A DNA stretch of 9,608 bases from Rhodospirillaceae bacterium (GTDB lineage: Bacteria; Pseudomonadota; Alphaproteobacteria; Rhodospirillales; Magnetospirillaceae). The notes under the pieces are model-generated. The model had not been told where the DNA came from and ran no database searches. It saw only the letters and a program-made list of their open reading frames with translations. The stretch covers positions 1 to 9,608 of the forward strand of contig JASLCK010000303.1 of assembly GCA_030151865.1 (NCBI GenBank), given 5' to 3'. The translations under genes were made by a program, and so were the position numbers. Positions within the stretch are counted from its first letter, which is position 1. Every line of letters begins with the position of its first letter. This document shows positions 5,834 to 9,608 of the stretch, one piece after another.

Positions 5834-6909
5834 TCGCCGACGACTGGATGAAACAACAGTTCCGCCTGCCCCAGACCGACAAGGAACCGCGGCTGCTGAC
5901 GGAACTGAACGCGTTGATCGAACATCACCGGCTGGCCTGTCCAGGGTATGGCCGCTTTCTTGACGGCATGGGTTGGCCCGCAGGGCGACGCGCCGCTGTT
6001 CTGGCCGATCTGCCCAGCCTGCCGGTGGGATTGTTCAAAAGCCACGAATTGCGCAGCATCCCGGAAGAAGAGGTGTTTCGCATCCTAACCTCCAGCGGCA
6101 CCAGCGGGGCCAAAACCAGCCGCATCTTTGTCGATCGGGACGCCGCCGCCCTGCAGGTCAAGGCGCTGGCCTGCGTCATGGGCACCTTGCTGGGGCCACA
6201 ACGTCTACCCATGCTGATTATCGACAGCAAGTCCACCATCAGCCGACGCGACCAGTTCAACGCCCGCACGGCGGGGGTCCTGGGAATGATGACCTTTGGC
6301 CGCGATCACGTCTTCGCCCTGACCGACGACATGACACCCGATCTGCCCGCCATCGAAGCTTTTCTGGCACGCCACGCCCAACAACCGATTTTCATTTTTG
6401 GCTTCACCTTCATGATCTGGAGCCATTTTCTGAAAGCCTTGCGTCGGCATGGGCTGGATTTAGGCTCGGCGGTTTTGGTGCATGGCGGCGGCTGGAAGAA
6501 ACTGCAAGAAGAGGCCGTGAGCAACGAAGCCTATAAGGCTGAATTGCTGGATGCCTTTGGGTTGCGCCATGTTCACAACTTTTACGGCATGATTGAACAG
6601 ATCGGCAGTATCTTCCTGGAAGACGACCAAGGCTGGCTGCATCCACCGGATTTTGCCGATTTCATCATCCGCGATCCGCAAACCTGGCAACCTGCCGAAG
6701 CTGACCAGCCCGGTGTAATCCAGATGTTAAGCATTCTCCCGCGCAGCTATCCTGGTCATGTCATCTTGACCGAGGATTTGGGGCTGTGGCAGCCGGAAGA
6801 TCGTGGCGAGGGCCGCTGGCGCGGCAAACGTCTTAAAGTGATCGGCCGGGTTCCGAAGACCGAACTGCGTGGGTGCAGCGACGTCCATGCTTTCGCGGAG
6901 CGCACATGA
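5830..6909 (+). CDS. LuxE-like acyl-protein synthetase
   Basis: This 359-residue protein matches the LuxE family, close to the roughly 370 residues of bioluminescent-bacterial LuxE. In luminous bacteria LuxE activates a fatty acid with ATP and passes the acyl group through its own cysteine to LuxC. Visible family features are LPVGLFKSHEL (64-74), the phosphate-loop-like TSSGTSG (87-93), VHGGGWKKLQ (217-226), NFYGMIEQIGSIF (250-262), TEDLG (314-318) and RGCSD (347-351). C349 lies 10 residues from the C-terminus, matching the known acyl-accepting cysteine of LuxE (Cys364 in Photobacterium, from memory). The start overlaps the ligase stop and the stop overlaps the LuxC-like start, both as ATGA. 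No luciferase genes are present, so the acyl group serves another purpose. It probably forms a complex with the next gene product. Confidence 0.9.
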   Translation: MIADDWMKQQFRLPQTDKEPRLLTELNALIEHHRLACPGYGRFLDGMGWPAGRRAAVLADLPSLPVGLFKSHELRSIPEEEVFRILTSSGTSGAKTSRIFVDRDAAALQVKALACVMGTLLGPQRLPMLIIDSKSTISRRDQFNARTAGVLGMMTFGRDHVFALTDDMTPDLPAIEAFLARHAQQPIFIFGFTFMIWSHFLKALRRHGLDLGSAVLVHGGGWKKLQEEAVSNEAYKAELLDAFGLRHVHNFYGMIEQIGSIFLEDDQGWLHPPDFADFIIRDPQTWQPAEADQPGVIQMLSILPRSYPGHVILTEDLGLWQPEDRGEGRWRGKRLKVIGRVPKTELRGCSDVHAFAERT

Positions 6910-8162
6910 ACGACATCATCATAAGACGGACCGATGAGACCCCTCTCGGGCTGGCCGATGTCATCAACTGGATCGACTCGGCTGACGTGGCGGCCCTGCC
7001 CGCTTTTTCCGACGAGGCTGTGCAGTTTTGTGACGCCCTGAGCCAGCATCTCAAACGCGCCATCGACGTGCGCCGTTATCCCGAGGTGGGGGCCTTGGCC
7101 TTTTGGCTACGCCGCGCGGCAGTTACCCGCTTACGTGCCGAGATCATGGCGAAGATTCCCGCCGACGTGGTGCGGGTGCCGCGCGGTTTGGCGTTTCATC
7201 TGCCACCGACCAACGTCGATACGGTCTTTTTGTATTCCTGGGCGCTGTCTTTTCTGGTCGGCAACCGCAATCTGATCCGACTGTCGCGTCGCCATGACGG
7301 CGTTGCTGCCGAACTGAGCGCCGCGCTGGCCGAGGCCTTGGCACAAAGCCCGTCACCGCTGGTGCGGGGCAATACCTTGATGATCAGCTATGACCATGAT
7401 GACGCGATTACCGCCGCCTTGTCGGCAAAGGCCGATTTACGGGTCGTGTGGGGCGGCGACGATAGTGTGAATCATATTCGTGGCCTACCTTTGGGGCCGC
7501 TGGCCGTTGATGTCGCGTTCCCCAGCCGCACATCGCTCGCGACGCTGTCGGCTTCGGCAGTTCTGGCGTTGGACGAAGCGGGGCGACTGGCTTTGGCGCG
7601 ACGGTTCTATAACGACAGTTATGTGTTCGATCAGATGGCCTGTTCCTCGCCGCGCCGCGTGGTCTGGGTCGGCGCGCTTAAAGACAGCCGTCGCGCCAGC
7701 GCCGAATTCTTTGCAGCTTTGGCCTCGGTGGCGGGAGACAAGGGCTATGACGTCGCCACCGCAACGGTGCTGCGCAAGATGACCCTGGCGGCGGGGGCCT
7801 TGGTGGACGGCAAGGCTGATCATTTGGTCCCCTATGGCAATTCGGTGACGGTGGCGACGATGAACCAAGCCGCCGACCAACTGGATGATTTTTGCGGTGG
7901 CGGCCTGTTCGAGGAAAGCCACGTTGAAAGTCCCGCCGATCTGGTTCACGTCATCGCTCGCCAGGATCAGACCTTGACCTATTTCGGCCTGACGGATGCG
8001 GATTTGCGCGCTTTGGCGGTAGCAGCGGGGCCGCGGTGCGTCGATCGCATCGTGCCGGTGGGAGACGCCTTGTCGTTCAACCGCTATTGGGACGGCATGG
8101 ATTTGGTACAGGCCTTTAGCCGTTCCGTTCATCTTCCCGCCGCCACCGGCGCAACGTTTTGA
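6906..8162 (+). CDS. LuxC-like acyl-CoA/acyl-protein reductase
   Basis: This 418-residue protein belongs to the LuxC family, which is related to aldehyde dehydrogenases. LuxC reduces an activated acyl group to the aldehyde with NADPH. Supporting stretches are LPPTNVDTVFLYSWALSFLVGN (99-120), typical of the cofactor domain, and VWGGDDSVNHIRGLPL (181-196). DQMACSSPRRV (242-252) has C246 in the position of the LuxC thioester cysteine. It is shorter than luminous LuxC (about 480 residues). The ATG at 6906 is preferred over an in-frame start at 6873 because it overlaps the LuxE stop (ATGA). The adjacent LuxE-like protein is the natural acyl donor, though acyl-CoA or acyl-ACP are possible. The product would be an aldehyde; further reduction to an alcohol would need another enzyme. 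Confidence 0.9.
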   Translation: MNDIIIRRTDETPLGLADVINWIDSADVAALPAFSDEAVQFCDALSQHLKRAIDVRRYPEVGALAFWLRRAAVTRLRAEIMAKIPADVVRVPRGLAFHLPPTNVDTVFLYSWALSFLVGNRNLIRLSRRHDGVAAELSAALAEALAQSPSPLVRGNTLMISYDHDDAITAALSAKADLRVVWGGDDSVNHIRGLPLGPLAVDVAFPSRTSLATLSASAVLALDEAGRLALARRFYNDSYVFDQMACSSPRRVVWVGALKDSRRASAEFFAALASVAGDKGYDVATATVLRKMTLAAGALVDGKADHLVPYGNSVTVATMNQAADQLDDFCGGGLFEESHVESPADLVHVIARQDQTLTYFGLTDADLRALAVAAGPRCVDRIVPVGDALSFNRYWDGMDLVQAFSRSVHLPAATGATF

Positions 8163-8181
8163 CCATGGGATCTGGTGTTGT

Positions 8182-9255
8182 ATGACCGATTTCAAGCCCC
8201 TCGAACCAGATCAACTTGCCCAGGCGGCAGCCTTTGACAAGTTGGTAGACCGTCCACTCAACACCACATTCGACGCCGATTTCTACGCCTGGCAATATCT
8301 GCGCAGCGGCGGACGGACGCAGTCGCGCAGTCCGGCCATCGCCGCTTGGGCCGACGATCAGGTCGTTGCCACCGCCATGCTGAGCGATATCGACGTCTGG
8401 GCCGGAGAGTCTTTGGTCAAAGGCAGCTTTCTGCATGAATGGTACGCTGCGGCCAATCATGGTTTTGTCGGATTGGAACTGCTGGCCTCTGTCCTGGACC
8501 GTCTGCCGATGATCATCGGAGCCGGACCGTCGATGTCGTCGATGGTGACCTTCAAGCGCATCCGACCCTTGCGGGTCGTGCCGCTGCAACGGCTGGTGCT
8601 GGTGGTTGACCCCAAGCGCAGCCATGATCTGTCGTTCGAGCAGTCGCGGCAAAGTCTGGCCTATCTGCAAAGTTTAACGCCGCGCGGAGCCAAGCCGGGC
8701 GCGGTCATGCTGGACCGCTTTGATGATGCCTATGACCAAGTCTGGCTTGGGATGCGAGCCGGGTTGCAAGTCGCAGCAGACCGAACCGCGACTTACATGA
8801 ACTGGCGGTATTTCGAACATCCGCGTTTTCGTTATTATGTCGCGCGCTGTGATGGCGGGGCGGGGGCGGCCTACTTCGTTTGGCGCATCGAGACTGTGCC
8901 CGCCGGGGCGGCGGTGGCGCGTCTGTGCGACGCCATCGGCACACCGGACGCCCTGGCGGCGGCGGTTCCGCAATTGCTGGCGCTCTGGAAACAGATCCCC
9001 GACTTCGCCTTTGGTGATTTCTTTTGTACCAATGACGCCGTGTGTGCAGCTTTGTTGGACGGTGGTTTCGCCCATGCCCTGACGATGCCGGGATTGGATT
9101 TGCCACGCTTATTCTCGCCTTTGGCCGCAGATCTGCGCAAGACGCTGTATTTCTATTTCAGCTACGCCAAGGATTTGAGGCTAAGCCCCCGTTTCGAGCC
9201 GGGGCGCAGCTATTTCACCAAGGGCGACAGCAACCAGGACCGCCCAAATCCCTAG
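8182..9255 (+). CDS. double-GNAT-type acyltransferase-like protein
   Basis: This 357-residue protein appears to contain two GNAT-like halves. The first spans about 30-120 (DADFYAWQYLRSG, then AAWADDQVVATAML and GSFLHEWYAAANHGFVGLELL). The second starts at 204 with TYMNWRYFEHPRFRYYVAR, a block I associate with GNAT and FemAB-like proteins of surface-polysaccharide loci. The C-terminus FTKGDSNQDRPNP (345-357) is a recognisable end of this group. GNAT enzymes move an acyl group from CoA, or sometimes an ACP, to an amine or hydroxyl. As the last operon gene, 19 bp after the LuxC-like gene, it could attach the acyl group made by its neighbours to a sugar. The upstream ribosome binding site is weak, so translation may depend on coupling. 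The fold assignment is moderately supported; donor and acceptor are unknown. Confidence 0.65.
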   Translation: MTDFKPLEPDQLAQAAAFDKLVDRPLNTTFDADFYAWQYLRSGGRTQSRSPAIAAWADDQVVATAMLSDIDVWAGESLVKGSFLHEWYAAANHGFVGLELLASVLDRLPMIIGAGPSMSSMVTFKRIRPLRVVPLQRLVLVVDPKRSHDLSFEQSRQSLAYLQSLTPRGAKPGAVMLDRFDDAYDQVWLGMRAGLQVAADRTATYMNWRYFEHPRFRYYVARCDGGAGAAYFVWRIETVPAGAAVARLCDAIGTPDALAAAVPQLLALWKQIPDFAFGDFFCTNDAVCAALLDGGFAHALTMPGLDLPRLFSPLAADLRKTLYFYFSYAKDLRLSPRFEPGRSYFTKGDSNQDRPNP

Positions 9256-9279
9256 GAGGGGCGCTGGAAATCTGGACTT

Positions 9280-9294
9280 ACCCTGAAAAAGGGT
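9280..9294 (+). terminator. weak terminator-like hairpin after the operon
   Basis: ACCCT (9280-9284) and AGGGT (9290-9294) form a 5-bp stem with a GAAAA loop, 25 bp after the last operon stop. The following CTTCC is not a true T-run, so termination would be inefficient at best. It is called mainly for its position between two transcription units. Confidence 0.3.
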
Positions 9295-9390
9295 CTTCCG
9301 CGCATGTTAACTTTGCGCCACGGGCAGTGGAAGTCTTCGGGTTGGCGATACGTCGCATAAGATGCAATCATCTATTCGCCGATCCTCTCT

Positions 9391-9396
9391 GGAGAG
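9391..9396 (+). promoter_or_regulatory. ribosome binding site of the lipoprotein gene
   Basis: GGAGAG (9391-9396) ends 6 nt before the ATG at 9403. It selects this frame over the overlapping frame from 9362, which lacks such a site and encodes no plausible protein. Confidence 0.6.
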
Positions 9397-9402
9397 TTCC
9401 TC

Positions 9403-9608
9403 ATGCTCCGTTCTGCTGCTGCTTTTGTTGTTCTACTGTCTCTCACCGGCTGTTCCGCTTCATACCAACGCCAGGACACCGGAGGCATGGAACTGCACGA
9501 AGCTGGTCTGGACAAAGCAAGGCCGGTTCTGGTCGCTATTCCCGCGGATGGGAGTTACCAAAGCAAAGCTTATCCTGGTTCAGGCGTGACTGTGGCCCAA
9601 CAAACGGC
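9403..9608 (+). CDS. small lipoprotein, 5' part (3' partial), possibly DUF4823-like
   Basis: The first 68 codons of a gene that continues past the window are present. The N-terminus MLRSAAAFVVLLSLTGC is a textbook lipoprotein signal: one arginine, a hydrophobic core, and the lipobox LTGC with the lipid-modified cysteine at C17. The mature protein would be anchored to the outer or inner membrane facing the periplasm. The +2 residue is serine, which in E. coli-type sorting favours the outer membrane. The mature part contains PVLVAIPADGSYQSKAYPGSG, which reminds me of the uncharacterised DUF4823 lipoprotein family; this is from memory and not certain. A 147-bp spacer with a weak hairpin separates it from the operon, so it is probably expressed separately. 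No clear promoter is seen. Confidence 0.75.
   Translation, partial: MLRSAAAFVVLLSLTGCSASYQRQDTGGMELHEAGLDKARPVLVAIPADGSYQSKAYPGSGVTVAQQT

Noticed and set aside
7485..8195. 236-codon minus-strand frame inside the LuxC-like gene
   Set aside because: It is a shadow of a clearly recognised gene; its composition (many His, Gln and Arg) is typical of antisense frames in GC-rich DNA.
3361..9255. bioluminescence (lux) operon
   Set aside because: LuxC-like and LuxE-like genes are present, but luxA, luxB and luxD are absent, and the ACP, SDR, ligase and GNAT-like genes do not belong to lux operons.
9362..9589. 75-codon frame overlapping the lipoprotein start
   Set aside because: The frame one position over has a good ribosome binding site and a complete lipoprotein signal; this one has neither and its translation looks random.

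Overview
The window looks like chromosomal DNA from a GC-rich alphaproteobacterium, probably of the Rhodospirillales (Magnetospirillum-like). This is inferred from the codon bias (strong G/C at third positions), protein style and a CCA-encoding tRNA. No species-specific marker is present. All genes found are on the + strand.

Region 1 (1-1259) is housekeeping. It holds the 3' end of a TPR-repeat gene, joined by an ATGA overlap to ispE (isoprenoid precursor synthesis), then a complete tRNA-Gln(UUG). Region 2 (1260-1837) has no convincing gene. It is less GC-rich than its surroundings and unusually dense in short repeats: three copies of a CTTTAAGTGAGA-type repeat spaced 20-21 bp apart, several perfect palindromes, an 11-C run, and an AT-rich possible promoter/operator. 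It lies just 3' of a tRNA and could be the edge or scar of a mobile element or island.

Region 3 (1838-9255) is an accessory biosynthetic block. A divergent NodB-like (polysaccharide deacetylase-type) protein comes first. After a 188-bp gap follows a compact run of six genes: acyl carrier protein, short-chain (FabG-like) reductase, stand-alone acyl-adenylate ligase, LuxE-like acyl-protein synthetase, LuxC-like acyl-CoA reductase and a double-GNAT acyltransferase-like protein. Three junctions overlap and the other two gaps are 48 and 19 bp, so this is almost certainly one operon.

The best reading is an acyl-handling pathway. The ligase charges the ACP with a carboxylic acid, the SDR adjusts a keto/hydroxy group, LuxE and LuxC can reduce an acyl group to an aldehyde, and the GNAT-like protein could place an acyl group on an acceptor. 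No luciferase (luxAB) or luxD is present, so this is not bioluminescence. Such lux-like/ACP/FabG sets are known to me from surface-polysaccharide and flagellin-glycosylation loci, and the NodB-like and GNAT-like neighbours fit a glycan-modification role. The actual product is not determined by the sequence.

Region 4 (9256-9608) is a spacer followed by the 5' end of a small lipoprotein gene that runs off the window.
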